Positions 12,855-20,723 are shown, numbered from the stretch's first letter. The stretch: DNA of 64,000 nt from Frigoribacterium sp. PhB160 (GCF_003751785.1 NZ_RKIE01000001.1:310001-374000), one strand, 5' to 3'. Notes: a model not told the origin generated them from the sequence alone. Translations and numbers: made by a program.

Positions 12855-13936
12855 GCGGGCTGCGCGGACGTGGACGCAGGCGCACGGGCGCCCAGGCCCT
12901 CCCCGATCCTGAGGCCAACCCCGAGGCCGCGGCCCTGCAGGCCGCCGCCCGGTCGATCGGCCGACAGATCGTGCTCGTCTCGGGCCTCGTCGTCGTCGGG
13001 GCCCTCGCACTCACCATCGCGTGGGTGCTGCACCAGACCGTCCCGCAGGAGCGCCTCGAGCAGGTCGCCGCCGCAGGCCAGGGCGAGGTGTTCGTCTCGG
13101 CCACGGACGTCGTCGCCGGCCTCGTCGTGCTCGGCGTCGCCGGCGTCGTCTTCGCCGGCCTCGTCACGGTCGTCATTGCCCGGCGGGCCGTCCGGCCGCT
13201 CGGCGAGGCCCTCCGGCTGCAGCGCCAGTTCGTCGCCGATGCGAGCCACGAGCTGCGCACGCCGCTCGCCGTGCTCGACGCCCGACTGCAGGCCCTGCAG
13301 CGGAAGATCGCCGGAGGCGCGGCGACCGCCGACGAGCACGTCACCTCCGACCTGGCGAGGCTCCGCGACGACTCGCGGGCCCTGGTCGACATCGTCGGCG
13401 ACCTGCTCGAGGCAGCAGGAGGCGACCCTGCTGGGCCGGCTGGCGTGCCCGAGCCTGTGCGCATCGACGACGCGGTCGCGGACGTCCTGCGGTCGATGTC
13501 AGTGCTCGCCGACGAGCGCGGCGTGGTCTTGCGGCACGACAGCGCCACAGCCTCGTGGGTCCGAGTGCCTCGCGCGAGCCTCCGACGGGCGGTGCTGGCT
13601 CTGCTCGACAACGCGATCGGCCATGCGCCCCCGGGCTCGACCGTCACGCTGTCGACTCGTGACCAGCGCGGCTCGGCCGTGCTTGCGGTCACCGACGAGG
13701 GGCCAGGGATCACCGGCATCGAGCCCGCGCGCGTCTTCGACCGGTTCGCCCGGTCTGAGCCAGCAGACGGAGCCTCGTGGCGTACCAGCGGCGGCACCCG
13801 ACCGAGCTTCGGAATCGGTCTCGCCCTCGTGAGGGAGATCGCCGTCCGCCACGGAGGCAGCGTCCGGGTCGCTTCAACATCTGCCGCGGGTACGACGCTC
13901 GAGCTGGTCCTGCCAGCCTCCACCGACACGACCTGA
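12851..13936 (+). CDS. sensor histidine kinase
   Basis: A 361-residue HisKA/HATPase kinase. Two transmembrane helices (about residues 40-60 and 86-110) bracket an outside loop of only some 25 residues, so it probably senses within or near the membrane rather than through a large domain. The H-box FVADASHELRTPLAVLDARL places the phosphorylated histidine at residue 133. N-box LLDNAIGHAP, G1 VTDEGPGI and G2 FGIGLALVREIAVRHGGSV are intact. The start overlaps the regulator's stop. With PAP2 and DedA it looks like an intramembrane-sensing system for cell-wall lipid-carrier or antibiotic stress. Confidence 0.93.
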   Translation: MSGLRGRGRRRTGAQALPDPEANPEAAALQAAARSIGRQIVLVSGLVVVGALALTIAWVLHQTVPQERLEQVAAAGQGEVFVSATDVVAGLVVLGVAGVVFAGLVTVVIARRAVRPLGEALRLQRQFVADASHELRTPLAVLDARLQALQRKIAGGAATADEHVTSDLARLRDDSRALVDIVGDLLEAAGGDPAGPAGVPEPVRIDDAVADVLRSMSVLADERGVVLRHDSATASWVRVPRASLRRAVLALLDNAIGHAPPGSTVTLSTRDQRGSAVLAVTDEGPGITGIEPARVFDRFARSEPADGASWRTSGGTRPSFGIGLALVREIAVRHGGSVRVASTSAAGTTLELVLPASTDTT

Positions 13937-14014
13937 CGCGATCCGTCGGGCGTGTCCCGAAGAAAGATGACCCCGGAGATTCGCACACCGCGACCCTGGA
14001 ACCGCCGACGCCGC

Positions 14015-14045
14015 TTGGCCTTCGAGCGGCTCGAACCTCTACGGT
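14015..14045 (+). promoter_or_regulatory. candidate promoter with dyad in a 19-base spacer
   Basis: TTGGCC (14015-14020), 19-base spacer beginning with the perfect dyad TTCGAG-CGG-CTCGAA (14021-14035), then TACGGT (14040-14045). A long spacer with a dyad between the boxes is the layout used by MerR-family activators. The downstream gene is the BASS/ACR3-like transporter. Confidence 0.4.
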
Positions 14046-14081
14046 CGCTGTCGTGCCTTCATCCTCCACGCCGGTCCTGCC

Positions 14082-15083
14082 GTGAACGCGATCGTCTCCT
14101 GGCTCGAACACCGGCAGATCGGCCTCTACCTGGTGGCGATCATGGCTGCCGGCGTCGTCGGCCTCACCGTGCCGGGAGCGCACCACCTAGAAGGAGCGAT
14201 CGAGCCCGTGCTCGCGCTGCTGCTGTTCGCGACGTTCCTCGGGGTGCCGTTCGCGGCGATCGGGAATTCCCTCCGAGACGGACGGTTCCTGGTCGCGGTC
14301 GGGGTCCTGAACTTCGTCGTCGTCCCCCTCGTCGCATATGGGCTGTCCCGGTTCGTCGCGCACGAGCCGGCACTGCTGTTCGGGGTGCTGCTGGTGCTGC
14401 TGACCCCATGCATCGATTACGTGATCGTGTTCGCCGGCCTTGCCGGCGGCGCGTCTGAACGACTCCTCGCCGCTGCACCGCTGCTGATGCTGGCGCAGAT
14501 CCTGCTCCTGCCGTTGTACCTGCTGTTGTTCATCGGCCCCCAGGGCGTCGCCGTGGTCGAGGTCGGCCCCTTCGCCCGGGCGTTCCTGCTCCTGATCGTC
14601 GTCCCGCTCACCGCGGCCGCGCTCGTGCAGGCACTCGCCCGGCGACACCGATCCGGTGTCGTCGTCGAGCGGACGATGCTGGGCCTGATGGTGCCGCTGA
14701 TGATGGCGACCCTGTTCACCGTCGTGGCCTCGCAAGCGGGTGCTGTCGGGGAGTCCGTGGGGCAGCTGCTCGTGCTGGTGCCGATCTACGCCGGATTCCT
14801 CGTCGTCATGGCAGGCCTCGGCATCGGCGCCGGCCGCATCTTCCGACTCGACGTGCCAGCCACCCGAGCCCTCGTGTTCAGCGGCGCGACCAGGAACTCG
14901 CTCGTGGTCTTGCCGCTCGCGCTGGCCCTGCCGGCGTCGCTGTCGCTTGCTCCGGTGGTCGTCGTGACCCAGACGCTCGTCGAGCTCATCGGCATGGTGA
15001 TCTTCGTCCGACTCGTCCCACGCCTCGTCCCGAACCCGAACGGGCGAATCGAATCTGAGGCGGCTGGACCGGTGTCTCACTGA
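14082..15083 (+). CDS. arsenite/bile-acid-type (ACR3/BASS superfamily) transporter
   Basis: A 333-residue, ten-helix permease of the bile acid:Na symporter/arsenical resistance superfamily. The two discontinuous-helix regions are recognisable: LTPCIDYVIVFAGLAGG around residues 106-122 (with the cysteine at the position used by ACR3 for arsenite) and VFSGATRNSLVVLPLALALP near 264-283. The start is a GTG at 14082. It precedes the metal sensor cmtR by 39 bases. Arsenite or another soft metal(loid) oxyanion is a reasonable substrate, but an organic anion is not excluded. Confidence 0.78.
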   Translation: MNAIVSWLEHRQIGLYLVAIMAAGVVGLTVPGAHHLEGAIEPVLALLLFATFLGVPFAAIGNSLRDGRFLVAVGVLNFVVVPLVAYGLSRFVAHEPALLFGVLLVLLTPCIDYVIVFAGLAGGASERLLAAAPLLMLAQILLLPLYLLLFIGPQGVAVVEVGPFARAFLLLIVVPLTAAALVQALARRHRSGVVVERTMLGLMVPLMMATLFTVVASQAGAVGESVGQLLVLVPIYAGFLVVMAGLGIGAGRIFRLDVPATRALVFSGATRNSLVVLPLALALPASLSLAPVVVVTQTLVELIGMVIFVRLVPRLVPNPNGRIESEAAGPVSH

Positions 15084-15110
15084 CCGGACGCCTCGCGTCA
15101 GCGTCGACTG

Positions 15111-15131
15111 TATAGTCAGCACATGCTGACT
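15111..15131 (+). promoter_or_regulatory. cmtR promoter and operator overlapping the start codon
   Basis: TATAGT at 15111-15116 is a -10 box six bases before the ATG. The palindrome AGTCAGCA-CA-TGCTGACT spans 15114-15131 and includes the start codon. A repressor bound here would cover both the -10 box and the translation start. Confidence 0.7.
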
Positions 15132-15476
15132 CTTTCCTCGCGCGTCGACGTCATGAACCGCCTCGGGCGCGCCATGGCCGATCCCACCCGATCACGCATC
15201 CTGCTACACCTGCTCGACGAGCCTGGCTACCCCGGCGCCCTGGCCGAGCAGCTCGAACTCACGCGGTCCAACGTGTCGAACCACCTGTCGTGCCTCCGGG
15301 GCTGCGGCATCGTCGTCGCCGTCCCTGAAGGCCGGTCGACCCGCTACGAGATCGCTGACGCTCACCTCACGAAGGCACTCACCGCCCTCGTCGACGTCGT
15401 ACTGGCTGTCGACGACGGAGAGCCCTGCACCGACGACAGCTGCGACGTTCCTCTCTGCCGCGGAACCGGCGCATGA
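15123..15476 (+). CDS. cmtR: CmtR-like ArsR/SmtB Cd(II)/Pb(II) sensor
   Basis: A 117-residue ArsR-family winged-helix repressor. Helix-turn-helix LTRSNVSNHLSCLRGCGIV is nearly the same as in Mycobacterium tuberculosis CmtR. The three cysteines that form the cadmium/lead site there, C57 and C61 in the recognition helix and C102 in the tail, are at exactly 57, 61 and 102 here. Two more, C107 and C112, extend the tail. Metal binding should release DNA. The gene overlaps the CDF exporter by four bases and is preceded by its own palindromic operator. Confidence 0.93.
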   Translation: MLTLSSRVDVMNRLGRAMADPTRSRILLHLLDEPGYPGALAEQLELTRSNVSNHLSCLRGCGIVVAVPEGRSTRYEIADAHLTKALTALVDVVLAVDDGEPCTDDSCDVPLCRGTGA

Positions 15477-16153
15477 CCACGACCGCGCTTCCCGCCCTGC
15501 TCGCGCCGGCCCGCCGGCTGCTCTTGCAACGTCGCATCCGGATCATCGTCGCGATCACGATCACCTACAACGTGATCGAGGCGATCGTCGCGATCGCCGC
15601 CGGCACCGTCGCCTCCTCGACCGCCCTGATCGGCTTCGGCCTCGACTCGATCGTGGAGGTGCTGTCGGCCGCCGCGATCGCGTGGCAGTTCGCCGCCCCC
15701 GACCCGGAGAAGCGAGAACGGGTCGCGCTGCGCGTCATCGCCGTGTCGTTCTTCGGCCTGGCCGCGTACGTCTCCGTCTACGCAGTGCTGGCGCTGACCG
15801 GCATCCGCGAACCCGATCACTCCCCCGTGGGCATCGTTCTCGCCGCGGTGAGCCTGGCGATCATGCCGTTCCTCAGCCTGGTCGAACGCCGCACCGGCAC
15901 AGAACTGGGCTCGGCGTCAGCGGTGGCCGACTCGAAACAGACCCTGATCTGCTCGTACCTGTCATCTGCGGTCCTCATCGGCCTGGTCCTCAACCTCGCC
16001 TTCGGGTGGACGTGGGCTGATCCGGTCGCGGGGCTCGTGATCGTCGTGTTCGCCGTCCGGGAAGGCCTCGAGGCGTGGCGCGGCGACGCGTGCAAGACGC
16101 CCGTGTCGGCCCTGACGGGCGAGCGCCAGGTCGAGGCCTGCGACTGCTGCTGA
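15473..16153 (+). CDS. cation-diffusion-facilitator-like metal exporter
   Basis: A 226-residue membrane protein of the CDF type, with five or six helices and a short C-terminus. The second-helix segment LIGFGLDSIVEVLSAAAI resembles the CDF metal-site helix (DSxxH/D pattern), and SAVADSKQTLICSYLSSAVL resembles the helix-5 site. The cytoplasmic dimerisation domain of ordinary CDFs is missing and the protein ends in EACDCC, a possible metal-binding tail. Translational coupling to cmtR suggests cadmium, lead or zinc export. Actinobacterial relatives are often annotated only as cation transporters. Confidence 0.82.
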   Translation: MTTTALPALLAPARRLLLQRRIRIIVAITITYNVIEAIVAIAAGTVASSTALIGFGLDSIVEVLSAAAIAWQFAAPDPEKRERVALRVIAVSFFGLAAYVSVYAVLALTGIREPDHSPVGIVLAAVSLAIMPFLSLVERRTGTELGSASAVADSKQTLICSYLSSAVLIGLVLNLAFGWTWADPVAGLVIVVFAVREGLEAWRGDACKTPVSALTGERQVEACDCC

Positions 16154-16243
16154 TCTGCTCACCCTCGGCGGCATCACCACCAGCGTCGTGTACTCCGGTC
16201 CCGTCCCTGCCCGCCACATCACCCCGGCGTAGCGATCACCCCG

Positions 16244-16269
16244 CCCGATGGGGGATCGGCCACCGGACG
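16244..16269 (+). repeat. copy c of the GATAGGGGATCG intergenic element
   Basis: CCCGATGGGGGATCGG then CCACCGGACG, 77 bases upstream of the WYL regulator start. The only differences from copy b are a G for the A in the loop and a C for a G after the stem. Confidence 0.55.
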
Positions 16270-16320
16270 GGGTGGAATCGCCACCATGCCGGAGAGAGCG
16301 ACCTGTTGGATGATGGATCA

Positions 16321-17016
16321 GTGAACAGGACCGACCGTCTCTACGGCCTCGTGGAGGAGTTGCGTGCCGTGTCACCGCGGCCACGAAGCGCGCGTCGTCT
16401 CGCGGAACGGTTCGAGGTGTCAGTGCGCACGATCGAGCGGGACCTTGCTGCGTTACAGCAGTCGGGCCTGCCGATCTGGGCGGAGCCCGGCCGGACCGGT
16501 GGGTACGTCATCAACGCGTCAGCGACGCTCGGACCGGCAGGATTCACGCTGGACGAGGCCCTTGCAGTGCTGATCGGGCTCGGATCCCTCCGGCACAGCC
16601 CGTTCCGGCAGGCCGCCCAGACCGCCGCCCGGAAGATGCTCGCGGTCATGCCCGACGGGGACGCTGCACGTGCCAGCGCGCTCGCTTCCCGGGTCCACTT
16701 CCTGGAAAGCGAGGATGACGCAGTTGTGCCGGCCGAGTTCGCGGCGGCCCTCCGTGCGGACCGTGTCGTGCGGCTTCGGTACCAGGACGCCAGCGGCGCT
16801 GGCTCCACCCGAGACGTCGAACCATTGGGTTCGATCGGGAAGGACGGGCGGTGGTACTTGATCGCGTGGTGCCGACTCCGTGACGGGGTGCGAGCGTTCC
16901 GGGGAGACCGGATGCTCTCAGTCGAGGTGACCGACGAGCGGCCACCGCAGCGCACTCTCCGAGCCGAGGACCTCGCGATCCCCTACGGGCGGCTGCGATC
17001 CGTCATCGACGATTGA
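16321..17016 (+). CDS. HTH-WYL transcriptional regulator
   Basis: A 231-residue regulator starting at GTG 16321 (VNRTDRLYGLVEEL); no strong ribosome binding site is visible, and an upstream in-frame TTG is possible. The N-terminal winged helix (RSARRLAERFEVSVRTIERD, then LAALQQSGLPIWAEPGRTGG) is of the DeoR/HTH_11 type. The C-terminal WYL domain is identified by RWYLIAWCRLRDGVRAFRGDRM. WYL domains bind nucleic acid or nucleotide ligands. The C-terminal WCX extension of larger PafBC-type regulators is absent. The VOC-fold protein downstream is a possible target. Confidence 0.88.
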   Translation: MNRTDRLYGLVEELRAVSPRPRSARRLAERFEVSVRTIERDLAALQQSGLPIWAEPGRTGGYVINASATLGPAGFTLDEALAVLIGLGSLRHSPFRQAAQTAARKMLAVMPDGDAARASALASRVHFLESEDDAVVPAEFAAALRADRVVRLRYQDASGAGSTRDVEPLGSIGKDGRWYLIAWCRLRDGVRAFRGDRMLSVEVTDERPPQRTLRAEDLAIPYGRLRSVIDD

Positions 17017-17113
17017 TCCGCAACCGGTGATATCTGGAAACACCGACAGGACGGTGTCGCGAAGACCGGTGAAGCTGATGCTCACACCTCGTCAGCTCTA
17101 CCGAAGGAACCCC

Positions 17114-17488
17114 ATGTCGTTCGCCTCCATCCGCATCGTCACCGACGACCTCGACGGCCTCGTCGCCTTCTACGAGCAGGTCACCGGCCAGCAAGCAGAG
17201 CGCCCAGCACCGGTCTTCGCCCAGTTCAGCGGCCCGGGCGCGAATCTCGCGATCGCGAGCACTGCCACCGTCGCCATGCTCGACGGTGCACTGACCCCTG
17301 CGACGAACAGATCCGTGCTCATCGAGTTCGAAGTCGCTGACGTCGACGGTGAGTTCGCGGAGCTTCAGCCAGAGAGTGAGGACGTCGTCCTCGAACCGAC
17401 CACGATGCCATGGGGCAACCGGTCTGCTATGGTCCGCGACCCCGACGGCAACGTCGTCAACCTGTTCAGCAAGCCCACCACGAACTAG
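17114..17488 (+). CDS. VOC-superfamily (glyoxalase/bleomycin-resistance) protein
   Basis: A 124-residue vicinal-oxygen-chelate protein with paired beta-alpha-beta-beta-beta modules: SFASIRIVTDDLDGLVAFYEQ at the start, FEVADVDGEF in the middle, and MPWGNRSAMVRDPDGNVVNLF at the end (the RDPDGN turn and final strand are typical). GAAGGAACCCC precedes the ATG at 17114, which decides the start against an in-frame ATG at 17027. The family includes glyoxalase I, dioxygenases and antibiotic-binding proteins; the metal ligands are incomplete, so binding or resistance is as likely as catalysis. Confidence 0.82.
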   Translation: MSFASIRIVTDDLDGLVAFYEQVTGQQAERPAPVFAQFSGPGANLAIASTATVAMLDGALTPATNRSVLIEFEVADVDGEFAELQPESEDVVLEPTTMPWGNRSAMVRDPDGNVVNLFSKPTTN

Positions 17489-17499
17489 CGCCGGTCGCG

Positions 17500-17526
17500 T
17501 CCGGTAGGGGATCGCTCAGCGGTCGC
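17500..17526 (+). repeat. copy d of the GATAGGGGATCG intergenic element
   Basis: TCCGGTAGGGGATCG then CTCAGCGGTCGC, 12 bases after the VOC stop. A shorter related sequence, AGGGGATCGCTGGCCGGG, lies at 17852-17869. Confidence 0.5.
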
Positions 17527-17734
17527 CCTGGGGGAGGGGCAGGAACGATCGGGTCGTGGGGCCACCCGGGCCCGTGGGGGCAACTCCGACGAGCGCTTCC
17601 CGGATGATGTCGCCGAGGTCGACCCGCTGCACGGGATCGGCACCGAGGTCACGTCGGGCCGAGCCGTGGTGGCGGATCACGATGTGAACGACCCGGTAGC
17701 GACACGGCTGGTTCTTCGTCGACGCCGGCGCGGC
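17516..17734 (-). pseudogene. possible gene remnant, about 70 codons
   Basis: The 405-base gap between the VOC gene and the lipoprotein gene holds a minus-strand frame without a credible start. It includes RYRVVHIVIRHHGSARRDLG and VQRVDLGDIIREALVG, which have protein-like composition, bounded by TAG upstream and TGA downstream. It may be the tail of a decayed regulator or enzyme. No family was recognised. The rest of the gap (17735-17893) contains only a short hairpin, CCGTCC-AA-GGACGG, and element copy h. Confidence 0.25.
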
Positions 17735-17893
17735 CTAGGTCGCCGATGCTGCCCGCAGGGACGCCTCGAGGTGTCGAGTGCCGTGACTCCTCGCTAGCTG
17801 AGGCCAGGTCGTGCATGTGCGCGTCCGTCCAAGGACGGGGTCTGTCTCAGGAGGGGATCGCTGGCCGGGCCCTCGCAGTGGGGCGTCGCGACG

Positions 17894-18379
17894 ATGTGCG
17901 CTTCCTGCCATCCTTCGATCGTGTGCCCCCGATCGCTCTGCCTGCTCGTCGTGACCCTCTGTGCTGTCAGCCTCGTCGGGTGCTCCGAGGTCGATCCCGG
18001 TGAGCAGGCCGGCGACATCGCTCTGTGGCTCGACCAGGCGCCTTCAGCGGTGCGGGACGACGGCGACGAGCTGGCCGTCTTGGCAGCGGTCGCCGATCGC
18101 GGCGAGGAAGCGGGCGGCAGCGAGATCTCGGTGACCTTCGAGGAGCCCGTGACGATCAGGCGAGTCGAACTCGAGTGTTTCGGCGACGGATCCGTCGAGG
18201 GGCTGTTGGGTCTGACGTCGGCTGCGGGTGCCGTCGACACGACGTCCGCCCGTGCGAGCTGCACCGAGGGCGTGCTCGAGCTGGACATCCCGGAGTCGTC
18301 CCGCGAGGGCGTGACGAAAGTCAGCTTCTCCTCGGTGGCGAGCACCGAGAAGGGCGCGTGGCGCGTCATCGTCCGATAG
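17894..18379 (+). CDS. putative secreted lipoprotein, unknown function
   Basis: A 161-residue protein with a hydrophobic leader ending in a lipobox, SLVGC, with the lipidated cysteine at about residue 30. The mature part is acidic and probably beta-rich (EISVTFEEPVTIRRVELECF, KVSFSSVASTEKGAWRVIVR). Two cysteines, one in RRVELECF and one in ARASCTEG, could form a disulfide. The start is uncertain: ATG 17894 or GTG 17921, neither with a good ribosome binding site. No family was recognised. Its stop codon falls inside an intergenic element copy. Confidence 0.5.
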   Translation: MCASCHPSIVCPRSLCLLVVTLCAVSLVGCSEVDPGEQAGDIALWLDQAPSAVRDDGDELAVLAAVADRGEEAGGSEISVTFEEPVTIRRVELECFGDGSVEGLLGLTSAAGAVDTTSARASCTEGVLELDIPESSREGVTKVSFSSVASTEKGAWRVIVR

Positions 18380-18397
18380 GGGATCGGGCCGCGGGCA
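18372..18397 (+). repeat. copy e of the GATAGGGGATCG intergenic element
   Basis: TCCGATAGGGGATCGGG then CCGCGGGC, 81 bases upstream of the start at 18453. It contains the TAG stop of the lipoprotein gene at 18377-18379. Confidence 0.55.
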
Positions 18398-18452
18398 TGG
18401 ACATTCCTCCGTCTGCCGGACACGTACGAGGTGAACCCACCTTGGAGGAACG

Positions 18453-19112
18453 ATGAACCCCACCCCCGATCACCTCGACGTGCTCCTCGCCGACAGTGCG
18501 CCCGCGGAGACGACCTCGAGCCCTGCACTGCGCCACGACCTCGCCGTGATGGCGGTCGAGGCCGGGGCCGCCGCGCGCCTCCGGCGTCGGCCGCTCCGCG
18601 TCGCCGCGACCGCGGGCCTCGCAGCGCTGCTCGTCAGCGGTGCCGGGACGGCTGTCGCAGCCTCGGTCTTCGACTGGGCGCCGTGGGCCCAGGACCCTGA
18701 CCTCGCTTACCCGTTCATCCTGCCGAGTGGTCGAGCCTGCGAGGCCCGGGTCGCCGTCTACGACATCGAGAGCGTCGACGGCAACGGGGCCGTCACACGA
18801 TCCGACCCGGCGAACGACAGCGACTTCGCCCGCCACCTCCGAGACCTCGACCTCGTCGACCAGGCCGACGTCCAGGCCTCGATCACGGAGGTGCGCCAGC
18901 GGGACTCGAGCATCTCCTACGTGGCCGTCCTCCCGGACGGACACCTCGAGGACGTCCACGCCACCGCAGCCGGCCCGACCGAGGACGACGTCTACGCCGC
19001 AGCGGTGTCGATCGCCGTGAGGGACGTCGTCGACGCCGAAGCTGCGGCATACGAGGGCGGCCATGAGTACACCGGCGAAGAGTCGATCCTCTGCGAGACG
19101 GTCGCCCCGTGA
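18453..19112 (+). CDS. single-pass membrane protein, possible anti-sigma partner
   Basis: A 219-residue protein with a TTGGAGGAACG ribosome binding site. About 48 N-terminal cytoplasmic residues (DHLDVLLADSAPAETTSSPA) end in an RLRRRP basic stretch, then one helix (LRVAATAGLAALLVSGAGTAVAA, 48-70), then an external domain of about 150 residues with two cysteines. The topology and the four-base overlap with an ECF sigma gene are those of an anti-sigma factor, but no zinc-binding HxxxCxxC motif is present and the gene precedes rather than follows the sigma gene. The assignment is inference from context. Confidence 0.55.
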   Translation: MNPTPDHLDVLLADSAPAETTSSPALRHDLAVMAVEAGAAARLRRRPLRVAATAGLAALLVSGAGTAVAASVFDWAPWAQDPDLAYPFILPSGRACEARVAVYDIESVDGNGAVTRSDPANDSDFARHLRDLDLVDQADVQASITEVRQRDSSISYVAVLPDGHLEDVHATAAGPTEDDVYAAAVSIAVRDVVDAEAAAYEGGHEYTGEESILCETVAP

Positions 19113-19612
19113 TCGGGAACCGGAGGCGCGCCCTCCGCTCTGCCTTGGAGGCCAGCTCCGTCGACCTGTTGTCGTACCTGCGGAGGCGCGCTGACCTCGA
19201 CGACGCGCCTGACCTGCTGGGCGAGACCTTCGTCGTCGCGTGGCGCCGCCTCGACGACCTGCCCGACGAACCCGAGCGGGCCCGGATGTGGCTCTTCGGC
19301 ATCGCCCGGGGCGTCCTGCTCAACCATGCTCGGGGCGTGCACCGGCGGTGGGCGCTTGCTGATCGCCTCCGGGGGCACGCCGCTCTGGCGCAGGCCACGG
19401 CACCGCCGGCGGACGCGCACCTCGAAGTCAGGGTCGCCATCTCACGGCTCGAGCCGGACATGGCGGAGCTCGTCCGGCTCATCCACTGGGATGGCTTCAC
19501 CATCACCGACGCGGCTCACGTCATGGGGGTCCCGGCATCGACCGCACGGGGCCGCTATCAGCGCGCCAAGGAACTCCTCCGCCTCGCCCTCGACCCCGCG
19601 GTGGCCCCCTGA
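19109..19612 (+). CDS. ECF-type RNA polymerase sigma factor
   Basis: A 167-residue sigma-70-family factor with regions 2 and 4 only. Region 2: LSYLRRRADLDDAPDLLGET, FVVAWRRLDDLP, ARMWLFGIARGVLLNHARG. Region 4: LIHWDGFTITDAAHVMGVPA and STARGRYQRAKELLRLAL, the helix-turn-helix that reads the -35 element. It starts with GTG 19109, overlapping the membrane protein's stop. It probably responds to an envelope signal passed by that protein. Target promoters could not be identified in the window. Confidence 0.88.
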   Translation: MIGNRRRALRSALEASSVDLLSYLRRRADLDDAPDLLGETFVVAWRRLDDLPDEPERARMWLFGIARGVLLNHARGVHRRWALADRLRGHAALAQATAPPADAHLEVRVAISRLEPDMAELVRLIHWDGFTITDAAHVMGVPASTARGRYQRAKELLRLALDPAVAP

Positions 19613-19691
19613 GCCGAGCTCGCGACCTCGTCGCCGACGGCACCTGCAGAACGCGTCAGCTGTCGCGACAGCCGATCGTCGACGGGACGCC

Positions 19692-20717
19692 TCAGGCCGT
19701 CAGGTGCTGCGTGATGCTTCCCTGGCCGTCGACTAGGGAGACGTCGGCGAGAGCCCCGTTGACCAGCGGCATCTGCGGGGGCTGGTGGCCGGTGTCGAAG
19801 TCGAGGATGACGGGGAGATCGACGTCTCCCAGTGCGCGTCGCACGGCATCTTCCTGGCTCAGTTCCGGGGTGTCCGGGCCGTTCGTGCGCCCGATCAGGA
19901 CGCCCTGGGCGGCGTCGAACCACCCGGCCAGCCGGAGGGAACGAAGCATGCGCAGGACACCGATCGCGTCGGAGCCCGCGGCCTCGAGGTAGATGAGGGT
20001 TCCTTCGGGGGCGTTCTCGCGGGCGAATCGGGGCACGTCTCCGTATGGTGTGCCTGCCAACAGCGACACGGTCTCGAGGCATCCACCGATGAGGCGTCCG
20101 CTGATGCTGATGTCGCTTCGGCCGTCGAGCGTGCGCCACCTGGTCGGGGTCTCGTAGACGCGTTCCCGGTCGAGGGGCTCATCGCTCCAGGCGGCCCACG
20201 GGCGTGAGCGGCGACGCGGTGCGCTGCGTTGCTCGAACGAGCTCCCGGCCAGCATGCTCGCGACGTCTGTCCAGCGGTGGAACTCCGTCGGCAGCTCCCA
20301 TGGCTCGTCCATGAGGTTCGCACCGTGCATGGTGGCGAGCCCGGTGAGGGTGGTCAGCGGCAGGAGCAGGGTCGAGATGTCCGACCAGCCGACGAACCAG
20401 GTCTGGGCATCCGCGAGGGCAGCCCAGTCGATGCCGTCGAGCAACTCGATGGCCAACTCACCTCCCCAAGGGGGCAGTACCGCGTCGCCGGAGCCGAACG
20501 AGTCGTGGAGGTCCTGGACGCGGTCTGCAGCCGACGCGGGAACGAGGCCGCCGATGGCGGCGTGATCCCGGACGTGAACATCGAGGCCCTGGGCGGTCAG
20601 CGAAGCAACGGCTGCACGGAGACGCTCGTGGAGTTCTTCAGGGACACCCATCGACGGAGCGGGCACCTCGATGCGCCCTCCTGCCCGGAGCGGTGTCGGG
20701 TACGTGATGCCGGCCAT
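19692..20717 (-). CDS. S66-family serine carboxypeptidase (LdcA/MccF-like)
   Basis: A 341-residue S66 peptidase. The nucleophile elbow FVGWSDIS places the catalytic serine at residue 112. GTLIYLEAAGSD carries the glutamate, and ILDFDTGHQPPQMPL the histidine, so the Ser-Glu-His triad appears complete. HGANLMDEPW and GGCLETVSLLAGTPYG are further family blocks. Members cut LD-peptide bonds in murein tetrapeptides or inactivate peptidyl-nucleotide antibiotics of the microcin C type. The insert of about 30 residues (APRRRSRPWAAWSDEP) favours the MccF side. A leaderless promoter lies directly upstream; there is no operon partner. Confidence 0.85.
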   Translation of the reverse strand: MAGITYPTPLRAGGRIEVPAPSMGVPEELHERLRAAVASLTAQGLDVHVRDHAAIGGLVPASAADRVQDLHDSFGSGDAVLPPWGGELAIELLDGIDWAALADAQTWFVGWSDISTLLLPLTTLTGLATMHGANLMDEPWELPTEFHRWTDVASMLAGSSFEQRSAPRRRSRPWAAWSDEPLDRERVYETPTRWRTLDGRSDISISGRLIGGCLETVSLLAGTPYGDVPRFARENAPEGTLIYLEAAGSDAIGVLRMLRSLRLAGWFDAAQGVLIGRTNGPDTPELSQEDAVRRALGDVDLPVILDFDTGHQPPQMPLVNGALADVSLVDGQGSITQHLTA

Positions 20718-20723
20718 CCGTCG

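Noticed and set aside
19659-19672. Palindrome GCTGTCGCGACAGC between the sigma and S66 genes considered as a terminator.
   Set aside because: Only five pairs can form around a four-base loop, with no U-run; it is within what is expected by chance in this composition.
19692-20717. Possible loss of the S66 nucleophile, because no serine lies in the GGEL stretch.
   Set aside because: The nucleophile in this family is in the G-x-SD-x-T/S elbow, which is intact at residue 112.
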